From positions 62,001 through 126,000 of the forward strand of contig PUQB01000180.1 of NCBI GenBank assembly GCA_003024785.1: a DNA stretch of 64,000 nucleotides, in the 5' to 3' direction. Below the pieces are notes generated by a model. The model did no database searches and was not told the DNA's origin. It saw only the letters and a list, made by a program, of their open reading frames with translations. Of this stretch, positions 11,703 through 22,989 are shown piece after piece; positions within the stretch are counted from its first letter, which is position 1; each line of letters opens with the position of its first letter. The DNA is from Selaginella tamariscina (lineage: Eukaryota > Streptophyta > Lycopodiopsida > Selaginellales > Selaginellaceae). The position numbers and the translations under genes are program-made.

Positions 11703-12464
11703 GGGAGTACAACCAGATACCTAGGGTTCCAATTGGGGGACAAGTATGATGCAAACCGGCAGAACACATTCATTCTGTAGCAACTTCTTGCTCATATGTG
11801 TAGCTGGGGCAACCGCTCGCTTTCCCTTCCATCAAGACTCGTGGTGGCAAATGTGGTACTCTTGGGCAGCCTCTAGTTTTATATAGGAGTATGGAGTCTT
11901 AGTGCGACAACTGTAAAGAAGATCGAGCAGCTTCTTTGGTGTACATCTAGAAAGGATCAAGCCACAAATAGAGGTACCAAGCTCGTGTGCGATGGATTCC
12001 TATGCGCGATCGCGAGCAGAAGGGAGGAGTAGGATTGATCTCACCAGGCCTGCCGCACGTGCTCTAATAGTCAAGATGATGGTAAGATGCTTCTTCCTAG
12101 GTGACATGATGCTCCATGCCTTGTGCTTGCAAGTCAAGCCTCTTTGCTCATCCACTGCAACAACGGCTTAGTGGGCCGAAATCCCCATTGGATATTCAGT
12201 ATGCCACCCTTCAAGATTTTGGTACCCTGCGATTCATATAGTGGGACATTGTTGCGGTATTGGATGGGGCTTCAGACAGCCCTTGTCCTCATGCAACCAT
12301 CATGAATCAAGGAGCTGGTGTCCTTGCCACTATTCCTCCATGAGCTGGTGCATCCAGTAGGCATCGGTATATCTCTTGGAGATGAGTGTATGCCACAAGG
12401 AGTTAAGGTTGTATACAGGTGGTGGCATGCAATGGGGCTGCGTACAGTGTGACAACTCAAGGAG

Positions 12465-13268
12465 TTGGACATGCAGCCAGATCGAGTGCTAGCATGGGTC
12501 TACAAGTGGGAACGGGATAGGAATGCATCTCGACTAACGGATAGTGAGACAACAGCAATTGGTATCATGTTGTCAGCACGTGAGCAGGCGTTAAAGGAAT
12601 TCGGGGGTACTTGGCCAGAACATGAAACCCGAGCAGGGGACTGGTGCCGCATTAGAACGATGGTTTGGTATGTAGCTGATGTTGATGCCATGGAGGGAGT
12701 AGGATTCCAAGTGGGACCAAATGGCCTCCTTAACCCGCAAGTAGTCTGCTTCTCTCCCCTCCCAGAGCTAGTCAATATCACGTTGGTGCGTGTCATCGAC
12801 ATGGCGAAGAAGAGGCCAATAGTAGACTCGGAGGTAAAGCATGGACAGTGGCGGCACTTAATGGTCTTTTGGAATCAATTGGTTGAAGAATTGGAAGTAG
12901 ACCCGAAGATGTGGAGATGGACAAGTGTGGCGGCATGCGACTTCTTCAGTTATGAGCCACGAGTGGGAAGAAAGGCCTTCACAGGTCAGCTGCCTCCATC
13001 CAAACTAGAGGAACACATGGGTAGAATAGGGCTTCCTAGGGCGCTTGCACAGACGCCGGGGAGAGAGATCTGGATAGGCTACTGGTCGAGCGATATCAAA
13101 GCCTTCATGTGGCTTTTGCTGCAAGACAGCTTAGCAGTCCAAGCCAACGTACGGGGATTACCTTGTAACACATGTATGTGCTGTGGAGAAGTGGAGACTG
13201 AGAGGCATTGCTTATGGGACTGTTGTGATGCCAAAGCAGTATGGAGTAGAGCGATGACCTTGGTTTAG
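12465..13268 (+). pseudogene. LINE ORF2 C-terminal region with zf-RVT domain, copy 1
   Basis: A 267-codon open stretch is the longest surviving piece of the LINE. Its C-terminal third has the plant LINE zinc-binding (zf-RVT) pattern: KAFMWLLLQDSLAVQANV, then CMCCGEVETERHCLWDC, with Cys/His spacing C-x-C-C...H-C...C. The opening ATG is internal to the original ORF2, so the start has no biological meaning. Copy 2 holds the first half of this piece at 55918-56379. Confidence 0.8.
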
Positions 13269-13269
13269 T

Positions 13270-14050
13270 AGTTGGGTCATAGTGATGATGTTGTAATAGA
13301 ATGGGAGACCGCCTGCCTTGGTGAACATGTGGCACATGTGCGTGCAACAGCAGGTGTCTAGCAAGTACATGGGAGACGGGATACCAGACCGGTATTTGAT
13401 CCTGGGGGATGGCAAGAGGTAATGGAAGAATCACATGGGCTTTTGGCTAAACCAATGGTACTTCTTGCATGGTGTGACCATGTGAACAATTTGGCCAGAA
13501 ACACAGAAGTGTTCCAAGGGCATAGGTGGAGCTTGTAGAGACAACAGCCTTTATGTGGGTGACCTTGGTTTCACTGGTGGCAGGATCATATGAAGAAGCA
13601 TGCAACACATGTGACATAGGGGAGTATCGAGTGTATGAGGAACAATGGTTACCAGCTCTCTTGGCCACCTGGTGAGATCTATGTGCATCCATCTATTGGC
13701 GGTGGCAACCGCCCTTGTGGTTTTTAGAGGGAGATGCATTGTTGGATCCAGCTTGGAAAGACTAACGTACATCTCAACGGGAATTCTATAGTTAAGGGAT
13801 AGGTGATGTGGCAGATGGATGACATGACAGGGCATATAGGGGACGTGGCAGACATAGATAAGTATATAGATACACATTAGGAGTTAGTGGGAAGTAGGAA
13901 TAAGGTAACTTCTATTCGCAAAAGAAATCATCTCATGTACATTACTACACTAGTGAATAAGATACTTACACTTCCACCATATACACGTACAACAAGCACT
14001 TCTAGTGTTTTGTGTCTACTCTTATCTCCTAACCACCTACCTAGTGCTCA
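13270..14050. other. Probable LINE 3' region and unassigned DNA
   Basis: No gene is supported. The first part, to about 13880, continues the LINE and holds short stop-ridden frames in its sense. The rest (13880-14050) is unique within the window, without motifs that I recognise. Confidence 0.5.
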
Positions 14051-14054
14051 CAAC

Positions 14055-14722
14055 CGCTCCATCAAGTCCCGTGAGTTCAAATCCCCTCGTTCCCAGATTA
14101 CCTCATGGTATGATGAGACTGCAGAGACTAGTGTAGTCCAGAAAAAAGGTGATTGTACGTTGTGTGGACCACCTACGCCCCTTAAAACACACCTGCATTC
14201 TTCGCACGCCATATAGCCCACAAAGCACACCCGTGCATAAAATACCATTGTATAGAAGAGAGTCCCGGTGGCTCCTCCACCACATCCAGCACCAAACCTG
14301 ATATGAAGCTCGTTGTTCCTCCCCTTCCACACGCACAGCCCACACGCCTGGCGAGGTTGGGATATATCCTGCATGCTCCCCCAAACATACCAACTCCCAG
14401 CTCACTAAGGCATCCAAACGGCTCAAGTGTCGAACCAGTCGCATCACGTGCGCCCACACCTCTCTTGCATACACGCATTCCCAGAAGCAATGTCTCTCGG
14501 TCTCCAACAACCCACACGCCTGGCATCCCTGAAACGGTAGCCCCCACACATTTCCCCGAACCGCTAGACTGTTTTGCAACATTAGCCACATGAAACTCTT
14601 AATAGAGGATGGCCACGGGCCTGCCCATAACTCCTTGCCAAAGCTCCTGTTAAGACCCCTTGGAAGCCCTGCCGCGTGTAGCTGGTCTGCCAGTTTTGAA
14701 GCTAGCATGCCCAGCTTGTCCC
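14055..14722 (-). mobile_element. LINE 3' fragment, minus strand
   Basis: The minus strand encodes another LINE ORF2 C-terminus of the same family as 12465-13268: SIKSFMWLMLQNSLAVRGNV and CQACGLLETERHCFWEC match it closely. In a second frame the ALWAIWRAKN motif typical of the extreme C-terminus of plant L1 ORF2 proteins is present. Only the last roughly 650 bp are present, as expected for a heavily 5'-truncated insertion. Its left (3') end is not marked by a clear poly-A. It is joined in frame to the PPR remnant upstream. Confidence 0.75.
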
Positions 14723-15308
14723 CCATGAGCACATAAGCAGAAGAGTTTTTCTTATCTCGAGCAACTAATGCATCAAAAGCAACCTTGCCAACATCCATGT
14801 TGTTCCAGTTTCGACATGCCCACAGTAAAGCTCTCCACACAACACTGTCGCCTTCAAATGGCATGCTCCTCACAGTTGACAGTGCTTCTTGCAATCTATT
14901 GGCTCTTCCCAGCATATCAACCATGCAAGTATAGTGCTCCACCGTTGGAACGATACCATATCTGGACATATTCTGGAAGTACTTCCTACCTTCTTCTACC
15001 AAACCACCATGACTACACATTGTAAGTATCAACACCCATGTGATACCATTCGTCTGTAAACCACCCTGGTGCATAGTCCTTACCAGGTTAAATACTCGAG
15101 TCGAGTCCCCAGTAGAGCTATACGCTGCTACCAAAACATTCCAAGATACCATGTTATCGAGTGCAGCAACAAACGTAAACGAGTCTGGCTCACATTTCAT
15201 GTTCATGAACAAATCCATGGCCAATGAGCTCTCCCTGTTCTCCACATATCCCAGAATGAGGATATTCCATGAAACAACATCTATTATCGAAAACAGCTCG
15301 TGCGTCAC
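14103..15308 (-). CDS. Chimeric open frame: PPR C-terminal part fused to LINE zf-RVT tail
   Basis: This is a 401-codon uninterrupted frame. Residues 1 to about 195 are PPR and E-motif sequence (NMVSWNVLVAAYS, then CSHGGLVEEGRKYF, HYTCMVDMLGRA and SAYVLMGD). From about residue 197 (KLGMLASKLADQ) the sequence becomes LINE ORF2 C-terminus with its Cys/His zinc-binding region. The switch falls inside the E motif, exactly where PPR proteins usually continue into E+/DYW domains. The ORF start is internal, because more PPR repeats lie upstream in other frames. It is most probably a truncated PPR pseudogene into which a LINE inserted, but the frame has stayed open across the junction. Translation is unproven. 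Confidence 0.6.
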   Translation of the reverse strand: MTHELFSIIDVVSWNILILGYVENRESSLAMDLFMNMKCEPDSFTFVAALDNMVSWNVLVAAYSSTGDSTRVFNLVRTMHQGGLQTNGITWVLILTMCSHGGLVEEGRKYFQNMSRYGIVPTVEHYTCMVDMLGRANRLQEALSTVRSMPFEGDSVVWRALLWACRNWNNMDVGKVAFDALVARDKKNSSAYVLMGDKLGMLASKLADQLHAAGLPRGLNRSFGKELWAGPWPSSIKSFMWLMLQNSLAVRGNVWGLPFQGCQACGLLETERHCFWECVYAREVWAHVMRLVRHLSRLDALVSWELVCLGEHAGYIPTSPGVWAVRVEGEEQRASYQVWCWMWWRSHRDSLLYNGILCTGVLCGLYGVRRMQVCFKGRRWSTQRTITFFLDYTSLCSLIIP

Positions 15309-16079
15309 TCATGCTTCCGCTACATATCCACCAAGTTACTTGCCACTTTCCCATCTGTAGCAAGCCCCCATTCTTTCACTCTTCTATGAATGTCCATCCC
15401 CTTCTCTATACAAAACTGCCTGTTTGATCGTTCCTCAGAAGCTAGACCTGCACATGCAAATAGTCCGGTTCACAGTCCATCCTTAAGAACAAATCCATAG
15501 CTTACGCGCTTTTCTCATTTTCCACATATCCCAGTAGCAGATTGGTCCAAGAAACAGCGTTTTACAAGCCATCTTATTGAAAACATCCGGAGCATTCATC
15601 ATGCTCCCGCTTTCCACCAAGCTGGTCGCCACAAAGATATCTGCATCAAATCCTCGTTCCTTGACTTGTCTATGAAGTGCCGTCCCCTTCTCTAAACAAA
15701 ACTGTCTGTCCATTACAGCCAAGCTGGCACATGCCTTCAGAGCTACAAGCAACGAACGTCACAGAGTCCAGCTCACAGTTGAACAAGTCCATAGCTAACT
15801 GGATTTGCCCACTCTCTGCATATCCCAGAATGAGACTAGTCCATAAAACAACATCCGGCTGAAGCATGGTATCGAAAACATCCCGAGCATCCCCCATGCT
15901 CCTGCATTTGGCATACATGGTGACCAGAGCGTTGGCAACGTACTTGTTAGTTTGATAGCCAGCTTCAAGTATATTCGAATGTAGCCTTCTCTCTTTTTCT
16001 AAATCGCCTTTCTTACCGCATTGTTTAAGTGCAGCCAGAATTACAGATACACTACTTCCTTTGCCTGGATTTACATAGT
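14722..16079 (-). pseudogene. PPR protein gene remnant, 3' part (interrupted by an LTR element)
   Basis: Minus-strand PPR sequence reads from 16079 downward: YVANALVTMYAKCRSMGDA, DVVLWTSLILGYAESGQ, DVVSWNILILGYVENRE and NMVSWNVLVAAYS, ending with an E motif. The pattern is that of a PLS-class organellar RNA-editing or processing factor. The frame is broken at least twice (near 15750 and 15480-15310), and tandem near-duplicate repeats suggest local rearrangement. The gene is split at 16080 by a Ty3/gypsy element and resumes at 20914 on the far side of it. Its 3' end is replaced by a LINE fragment. Confidence 0.8.
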
Positions 16080-16084
16080 GTGTT

Positions 16085-16292
16085 TGTTATGACCCATATA
16101 ACGAATCAAAGAATATTCCCAGAAAGGTATAAGCTAGAATATTCCTAGGAGCTATACCTAGATCTAAGAGAATTAAGGGCACACTATTATTGGAAGCCTT
16201 TCTTGGAGAGCAGCGTGTGGAGACTAGAGACAGCTCGGGGGAGGTCGGGGGTATTGTGAGGGTCTCTAGATTGTACGTAGAGGTGCCTAACA
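16085..16292 (+). repeat. 5' LTR of element A
   Basis: Begins TGTTATGACC and ends CCTAACA. It is nearly identical to 20695-20908. It is unusually short for a Ty3/gypsy LTR. Confidence 0.95.
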
Positions 16293-16295
16293 ATT

Positions 16296-16307
16296 TGGTA
16301 TCGGAGC
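16296..16307 (+). promoter_or_regulatory. Primer-binding site of element A
   Basis: TGGTATCGGAGC lies three bases after the 5' LTR. It matches, with one difference, the TGGTATCAGAGC complement of plant initiator-methionine tRNA used as primer by many Ty3/gypsy elements. Confidence 0.85.
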
Positions 16308-16317
16308 GAGGTTCGAG

Positions 16318-17148
16318 ATGAGTGACCGGTGGGAAGGAGAAGACAACACCAATGAGGAGTGGACGAACCAGGAAATCGTGCTCGAATTATACGCTATGGC
16401 GAAGGATTCCAAGCAATTTCAAGAGTACGTGACTGGTTCCTTGGAGGTGATTCGTGAGCGGTTGGATACTATTGAAGATCAACTTGCTCAAGGAACCGTG
16501 ACTGGTAAGAGCAGGGTGCTAGATCGTCTTCGCGTTCCACCTTTTACCGGTAAAGAATCTGCGGATGAGGCTATGAGTTGGCTTGAGATAGCAGCGAACT
16601 TGCTCACTGCACAGGGAGTAACTACCGAGCAGGCTATGATAGCTGTATCAGTAGCCTTGAAGGATAAAGCTGCGAGGTGGTGGACACGCATTCGAAATCA
16701 GCGCCAGTTAGCTCACCAGGAGATGATTGCAACTTGGGAGGAGTTCTCTGAGCTATTTAAGAAGGAGTATGCTCCTCGGTTCGATGTGTCTCATGCAAGG
16801 CGTGAATTGCGACATTTAGAGCAAGGGAAGATGACCTTGGACGATTACATTGAGAAATTGAGTCAATTACTTTGCCGTGTACCTGACGTGTCTGTCAACC
16901 AGCAGAAGGATTATTTTGTAGATGGGCTGCGAAGTGCTAACTTGCGTAGACATCTTAACTCGGTAATTCAGTCCAAGACTTTAGAGGAGCTGTTCGAATA
17001 TGCTCGCTTGCTAAATGAGGAGGATAAGGTGTTTAAGGAGAATGACGACATGGCAAGAAGCGTGGTAGGAGCACCTCTCCAAGTCCTCGTGAGCACCAGG
17101 AGTATAGAGGGAATAGCCATCGTGCTAGGCCGAAGTCCAAGCTGGTAG
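16318..17148 (+). CDS. gag region of element A
   Basis: Encodes a Retrotrans_gag-type capsid region: [26 protein letters not shown] and [11 protein letters not shown] are typical of Ty3/gypsy gag. A CCHC zinc knuckle ([14 protein letters not shown]) lies just downstream near 17210. Fossil copy; no further detail is given. Confidence 0.9.
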   Translation: MSDRWEGEDNTNEEWTNQEIVLELYAMAKDSKQFQEYVTGSLEVIRERLDTIEDQLAQGTVTGKSRVLDRLRVPPFTGKESADEAMSWLEIAANLLTAQGVTTEQAMIAVSVALKDKAARWWTRIRNQRQLAHQEMIATWEEFSELFKKEYAPRFDVSHARRELRHLEQGKMTLDDYIEKLSQLLCRVPDVSVNQQKDYFVDGLRSANLRRHLNSVIQSKTLEELFEYARLLNEEDKVFKENDDMARSVVGAPLQVLVSTRSIEGIAIVLGRSPSW

Positions 17149-17195
17149 CTTCTAGTTCTTATCGCACCGACAATCGGCCTAAGAAGATTGTCAAG

Positions 17196-20100
17196 GTGTT
17201 TGATAGTGAACGTTGCCACCTGTGTGGAGAGGTGGGACACTGGAAGGCCAATTGTCCCAGGAGGAACAAGCCCAAGGGCAAGGGGTTCAATGGTGACAAG
17301 GACAAGGAGACACCTAAGAAGCTTCAGGAGATGGAGCGTGGAGAGGAACACAAGGGAGATAGTTCTAAACCACGAGGTAAATTTTTGTCTGTTCTTGCTC
17401 GACAGGTAAACTGCATGGCACGGGAGGAGCCACACACACGTGCTATTGTGGTGGAGGGACGACTTGGTGAACGTCCAGTGCGAATCCTCTTGGATAGCGG
17501 AAGTAGCGATAACTTTGTATCAGCAAAGTTAGTGCAGGAGTGCAGCTTGCCCATGAAGACTGTGCCTCAATACGAGATTGAGGGCTCAGCTACTGTCACA
17601 CAGAGCTGGAATGCTTGTGTGGAGGAGTTACAGCTGACGGTTGGCAAAACTCAGCTGGTGGAGACTTTCTTTCTTGCGGAGCTAGCGCGTGTGGACCTCA
17701 TCCTTGGGATGAGCTGGCTGGAGCGTGTGGATCCTGAGATCAAGTGGAGCATCAAGCGAGTGAAGCTTGAGTACAGTGGAGTGAAAGACACTTGGTTTGG
17801 AACAAGGCTTGAGTCTCCAAACAAGTATCTTTCTACTATGTCTTTGAAGAAATATCTCCGTAATAAAGAAGATCAAGTCTTTCTGATGTATATACGTGAG
17901 TTAGATTCTTCTAATGTCACATTGGGCGAGGCTGCTGTGCAAGTTGTCCTTGAGGAATTTGCTGATGTCTTCCCTCCTGAGCTACCTCATGGCTTACCAC
18001 CTGCAAGAGGTGTGGAGCATGAGATTGTGTTGGAACAGGGTACGAAAGCCATTTACCGTAAGCCGTTCCGACTGAGCCATGCTGAGGAGCAAGAGGTTAA
18101 GAGACAAGTGATGGAGCTATTGGAATATGGCTTCATACAACCGAGCAAGTCTCCATTTGGTGCACCAGTATTGCTTGTCAGGAAGAAGGATGGCACCATG
18201 AGGATGTGCATAGACTACAGAGCTCTCAACAAGCAAACAGTGAAGGACAGGATGCCCATGCCACGTGTGGATACTATCATGGATCATCTCGGTGGAGCCA
18301 GAGTGTTCACCAAGATAGACTTGCGTAGCGGGTATCATCAGATTGCTGTGAAGGAGGCAGATATCTACAAAACTGCTTTCAACACTAGCTTCGGGCATTT
18401 TGAGTTCACTGTTATGCCATTTGGCTTAACAAATGCCCCAGCCACATTCACTCGGTTGATGACTGAGGTGTTTGGTGACTACTTGCATGACTTTGTGGAG
18501 ATCTTCCTCGACGATATTCTTATTTACAGTAAGAATATGAAGGAGCATGTGGAGCATTTGCGGAGAGTTCTTCAATTGCTGAGGAAGAACAAGCTCTATG
18601 CAAAGAAGAGCAAATGTGCATTTGCTCAGTGCGAAGTGGAGTATTTGGGTCACATTGTGACGCCAAGTGGAGTGAAGACTGATCCACAGAAGGTGGCAGT
18701 GGTGGAGCAATGGCCAGTTCCTAGCAATGCACAAGAGTTACGGAGTTTCTTGGGCATGGCTGGTTATTACCGGCGGTATGTCAAGGATTATGCCAAGAAA
18801 GCTTCTCCGTTAACTAGGTTGCTAAGGAAGGACGTTCCCTTTGCATGGAGTGCTTCAGAGGAGAGCAGTTTCCAAGCTTTGAAACAAGCTTTGGTACGTG
18901 CACCAGTTTTATGTATTGCAGATCCCTCTAAGCCTTATGAGGTATCGTGTGATGCAAGTGGAGTGGCCATTGGAGCTGTACTTATGCAAGAGGGAAGGCC
19001 TATTGCTTATGAGAGTCGTACTTTGAATCCTGCAGAGCAACGGTACTCAACGTATGAGCAAGAACTACTGGCTATTGTTAATGCATTACGAGTTTGGAGG
19101 CACTATCTTTATGGTGCAAGTTTCAAGGTGTTTACAGATCACAAGCCTTTGGTGTATCTGTTCACACAGAAAGAGTTAAACTCTCGGCAAGCTCGCTGGA
19201 TGGTTAAGCTCATGGAGTTTGGCGAATTTCCTATTGAGCATCGCGCAGGAAAGACTAACGTGGTGGCAGATGCTTTGTCACGCGTTAGGAGAGCCACAGT
19301 AGTGGGAGAATTCCAAACACGCTTATGTAATGCATTAACAAGGACGGTCAGTGAGTTTAGCCAAGTAGTTCAACATGCTCAAGCACAAGACGCCGAGGTG
19401 CAGGAGCTCAAAGGACAGCTAGAGCCACCATTCTCATTTCAGGATGGGGTTTTGTACTACAATGGCCGTGTGTACCTTCCTCGTGTGGACCATTTGATCA
19501 ACCAGGTACTATATTTTCATCATGATCGCCCGGAGGCTGGTCATTTTGGGGGAGGAAAACGTATGAGTTGATCAAGAGGAGGTTCTACTGGAGGAATATG
19601 AAAGCTGATATCATAGAGTACTGCAGGACTTGTGACAAGTGTCAGCAAGTAAAGGTGCCCAGGGAGAAACCAGGTGGGCTATTAGTACCATTGCCTATTC
19701 CAGACAGGCGATGGGGCAGTATCTCTATGGACTTTGTCACCCATTTGCCAAGGACACAGAGGCAGAATGAACAGGTGTGGGTCATTGTGGACAGGTTGAC
19801 AAAGTTTGTCAAGTTAGTTCCCTTGGGGAAGAATGTGAATGCATCCGAGCTGGCTACGATGTATTTACAACATGTATTTCCTATCCACGGATTTCCAGAT
19901 GATATTGTAAGTGATAGGGACTCCAAGTTCACTTCTAGCTTTTGGAGAGGCTTTTCTAAGTGCATAGAAGTGAAGCTTAAGCTGTGTGCGGAGATCATCC
20001 CGAAACAGATGGGCAAACAGAGAGGGTGAACCAAGTTCTGGAAGATATGCTAAGGTGCACTATTAACCAGAAGGAAGGTCAGTGGGATAAGTATATTCCA

Positions 20101-20649
20101 TTACTCGAGTTTGCTTATAATAACAGCCAGCACAGTGGCATTGGAATGAGTCCATACTATGCTATGTTTGGACGACATCCCAAGACAGCTTTTGAGCTCG
20201 GTTTAGCAAGTAAGAAGGCTCAAGGCAACATGGATGAGGAAGCTAAAGATCTGAGTGTTGAACTTGAAAACATTCAGAGTTTGTGCAAGAAGAACTTACA
20301 AGCAGCTCAGAGCCGAGCTATCAAGTTTGCTAATGAGCACAGAAGCTTCCGAGAGTTCCAGGTGGGGGATTATGTATATCTCCGAGTGGTATTTGCCACA
20401 CATGTAAGGCGGAACACAGTTGTGGCCTTACGGAAGGGACGCAATGATAAGTTGTCTCCCAGGTACTCAGGTCCTTATGAGATTCTGGAGCGTATCGGTA
20501 AGGTGGCATATCGACTACGGCTGCCAGAAGGAGTGAGGGTGCACCCAGTGTTTCACGTTAGCCAGTTAAAGAGAGTACTCACAAGGAACGAGTCCCGGGT
20601 AGATTCTTTGTGGATGTACGAGGCTAATGATACAGGACCAATTGAGTAA
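17196..20649 (+). CDS. pol region of element A (protease, RT, RNase H, integrase)
   Basis: Domains in order: zinc knuckle; aspartic protease ([12 protein letters not shown]); reverse transcriptase ([31 protein letters not shown]); RNase H ([19 protein letters not shown]); integrase with its zinc-binding head ([18 protein letters not shown]) and core. The order RT-RH-IN is that of Ty3/gypsy. The region is mostly open, with a small number of breaks. Confidence 0.9.
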
Positions 20650-20680
20650 GTTATACTGCCCTTGAGGACAAGGACTTGCT

Positions 20681-20693
20681 AATGGGGGGAGGA
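20681..20693 (+). other. Polypurine tract of element A
   Basis: A purine-rich AATGGGGGGAGGA run lies immediately before the 3' LTR, where plus-strand DNA synthesis is primed in this family. Confidence 0.8.
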
Positions 20694-20694
20694 T

Positions 20695-20908
20695 TGTTAT
20701 GACCCATATAACGAATCAAAGAGATATTTCCCCAGAAAGGTATAAGCTAGAATATTCCTAAGGAGCTATACCTAGATCTAAGAAGAATTAAGGGCACACT
20801 ATTATTGGAAGCCTTTCTTGGAGAGCAGCGTGTGGAGACTAGAGACAGCTCGGGGAGGTCGGGTGGTATTGTGAGGGTCTCTAGATTGTACGTAGAGGTG
20901 CCTAAACA
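20695..20908 (+). repeat. 3' LTR of element A
   Basis: Begins TGTTATGACC and ends CTAAACA, followed by the right target duplication GTGTT. Confidence 0.95.
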
Positions 20909-20913
20909 GTGTT

Positions 20914-21400
20914 GGAGATGTTGTAGCTACAAGAGCTGAGCGCATTCTAAATGGACACGCGACATGGAATTGTATGCAAAGCCGGGATAGCACAGAACCA
21001 TCTAGTATCTTTTACTTTAAAAATAATAATAATAATAATAATAATAAATTTAGTTGGCATGTTAGCAATATTTGTATGAACAAGTGAAAAATACAATATA
21101 GAAAAACACGTGTACTGGTGAATGCAAGTTAACCGTATGTTTGACTACACTTCATGAACCTTATAGCAATAAAGTAAACACATTAAACTACCTCCACTTT
21201 ATTGCGATCCACCGTTATCCTTCTTGCACACAATATGTTCAAGTAGTAGTCCGGATTTTACGCCAGAAAAGCACTTTCTAAGTTTAATCCTATATTATTT
21301 AATCGACACTTTTTGTCATAATTTTGATTAGAGTGTTCTTTACTTTGGATGTTAATTGTTATTACATATCGAATTATATTTATAAGTTTTAGGTGTTGTA
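20914..21400 (-). pseudogene. PPR gene remnant continued, and flank
   Basis: Sequence from 20914 continues the minus-strand PPR locus interrupted by element A; the single GTGTT target joins the two sides. Only a short coding-like piece, to about 21000, can be argued. It is followed by an (AAT)n microsatellite at about 21023-21046 and then AT-rich DNA in which I see no gene. Confidence 0.5.
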
Positions 21401-21409
21401 AAAAATAGG

Positions 21410-21919
21410 TTGGCTTAGTGCACTTGGGTATCTAATGTTGTAAAAAATAGGTTGGCTTAGTGCACTTGGGTATTTAATGATGGTTTAGCCGCCTGTTGTT
21501 AAGTATTTACAAGAAACTCTAGCCAAAGCTAGCACTTCCATTTAAAAAATTCTTACTCTCGTTTTTCGTATTGCAGTTAGGTTCTTGTTTAGTTCCGATG
21601 AGTTCGGCATGAGGGTTGACCTGGCCCTAGGGTTGCCTTAACCCCACAAGTTAAACTTACAAAATATATTCCCATTGAGAACGATATTTTGTGTTAACCC
21701 ACTTTATAAAAAGGAAACAAGGGGCCTTTATCACATGTGTTATGTAGTATATGTAATGATAGTTTTTGGGTTCATGATTGAGCTTGTTATGCTTTTACTA
21801 GTGCAAGCTTTAACTTGTGTCATTAAGGCAAATCTTCTATTGTGCTACTTCAACTTCTAAACAATAGGGGTACATCCCACCTTCGGGGTAACCTACCTTT
21901 AACATTGATGAATCTATAT
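21410..21919 (-). repeat. LTR fragment 1 of the solo-LTR family
   Basis: Reverse-oriented, decayed relative of the LTR at 7308-9158. It shares GTGCACTTGGGTAT, a CCCTAGGG-type segment and the GCAAGCTTTAACTTGTGTC-like part. The opening GTTGTAAAAAATAGGTTGGC...GGGTAT segment is itself present twice in tandem (about 21390-21475). Confidence 0.7.
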
Positions 21920-22810
21920 TGTCTAGTTTTTACTATGGACTCGATCCTTTACTTTGGGGTTGACTATTGTTACTTATTGAGTTGTGTGAAAAACCCTAAA
22001 TGTAATAGGAAACAGTCCTGTTAGTGCACTTGGGTATCTAGTGATGGTTTGGTTGGGTGTTATTAGGTATTTGCAGGAAACCTAGGCGAAGCTAGAACTT
22101 ACCTTCTAGAAAACTCTTTTCCGGTTTGACGTTAGGTTTTTTTAGTATAGCTTGTCAAAAGAGGGTTAGGGACACCCTAGGGTTTCCCTAACCCCACACC
22201 CTAATACCCCTGACATTTCCGTGCCAACCACTTACTCACTTAAGAAAACAAGGGGGGGGGGGGTCCGTCACATAATAAGGTAGAGTATATGTAGTGAGGC
22301 TTCCTGTGTTCAAAGAGAACTCGTTAACTCCTACCGGTGCAAACTAAGCTTGTGTCGTCAAGGTGCAACCCTCTGTTGTGCCGCCCAAACTTCCATACGA
22401 CAGGGGTACGTCCCATCTTTGGGTTAGACTATCCTTATCGTTGGCAGGATCTCGCCTTTGTGACAGGGGTACGTTACTTCCAAGGAGTTAGTCAAATTCC
22501 TTGGGTTGAAAACATGCTTGCAAGCTCAAAGGCATTGCTCAAGTCCACGTTCCTAGAACTAGTGGTTGAGGCCTTGCTCCGGTCGCCTCAACCACACCAA
22601 GCTAAGAACGACACCTATAACTCGGCTTGTTCGCATATCCTGATTCACAAGGTGAGCCTTGTTGGTGGACTTGGTCAGCTAGGGGCTTAAGTTCCTAAGG
22701 GTTAAGTTCTAATACGGGTTACTTTACAGATTCCATGGGGTTTCCAAAGAGGGGATTCCAGGTTGACACCTAGCAAGTCGCCTTTGTGGCACTAGGTCAA
22801 AACTCTGACA
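21920..22810 (-). repeat. LTR fragment 2 of the solo-LTR family
   Basis: Starts TGTCTAGTTTTTACTATGG and ends AACTCTGACA. Both termini correspond to those of the 1851-bp solo LTR read in reverse, but this copy is only about 890 bp, so it is internally deleted. No matching target duplication is visible. Confidence 0.75.
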
Positions 22811-22989
22811 ATTGTTATCACAGCAAGTTCTCTATGGTTAGTAGGATTGTCTTAAGTCATAGGGTGTTTCAGTGTTTAGATAACTCTAAATTCTCGACTA
22901 CTCTATCACTTTTGGTTAACATGTCTATACTTTGCGTAGAGGAATTTGATCCTGTGAATTATCAAACTTCGGAGAACACTTGCTGAGTG

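Larger units (their letters stand above)
1..13059. repeat. Segmental duplication, copy 1 (left end outside the window)
   Basis: This stretch matches 36336-56408 in the same order and orientation: PPR remnant, AT-rich block, LAX-like gene, SINE/minisatellite and LINE. The match begins at the window edge, so the true left boundary is not seen. It ends at 13059, where copy 2 is cut by an LTR element; the LINE itself continues past 13059 in copy 1. Relative to copy 2 this copy holds an extra solo LTR (7308-9158) and lacks the 8.28-kb DNA transposon. Divergence is visible as many small indels and substitutions, so I judge the duplication to be moderately old rather than an assembly artefact. Confidence 0.9.
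9684..13268 (+). mobile_element. L1-type LINE, 5'-truncated and decayed, copy 1
   Basis: Plus-strand pieces of a LINE ORF2 lie in the expected order: an APE-type endonuclease remnant, a reverse transcriptase, then a C-terminal zinc-binding domain. The element starts inside the endonuclease, next to the SINE head, so it is 5'-truncated. Numerous stops and frame changes make it non-autonomous. Sequence to about 13880 is probably its 3' untranslated part, but no clear poly-A end was found. The same truncated LINE is at 53010-56408, cut there by an LTR element. Confidence 0.85.
16085..20908 (+). mobile_element. Ty3/gypsy LTR retrotransposon A, nearly whole, TSD GTGTT
   Basis: The element has 208-bp and 214-bp LTRs, a methionine-tRNA-like primer site, a purine tract, and gag-protease-RT-RNase H-integrase in Ty3/gypsy order. 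It is flanked by GTGTT at 16080-16084 and 20909-20913. The LTRs differ mainly by a few one- or two-base indels, so the insertion is young. The coding part looks almost complete, with only a few frame breaks. It interrupts a minus-strand PPR gene. No chromodomain was recognised at the integrase C-terminus. Confidence 0.95.
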
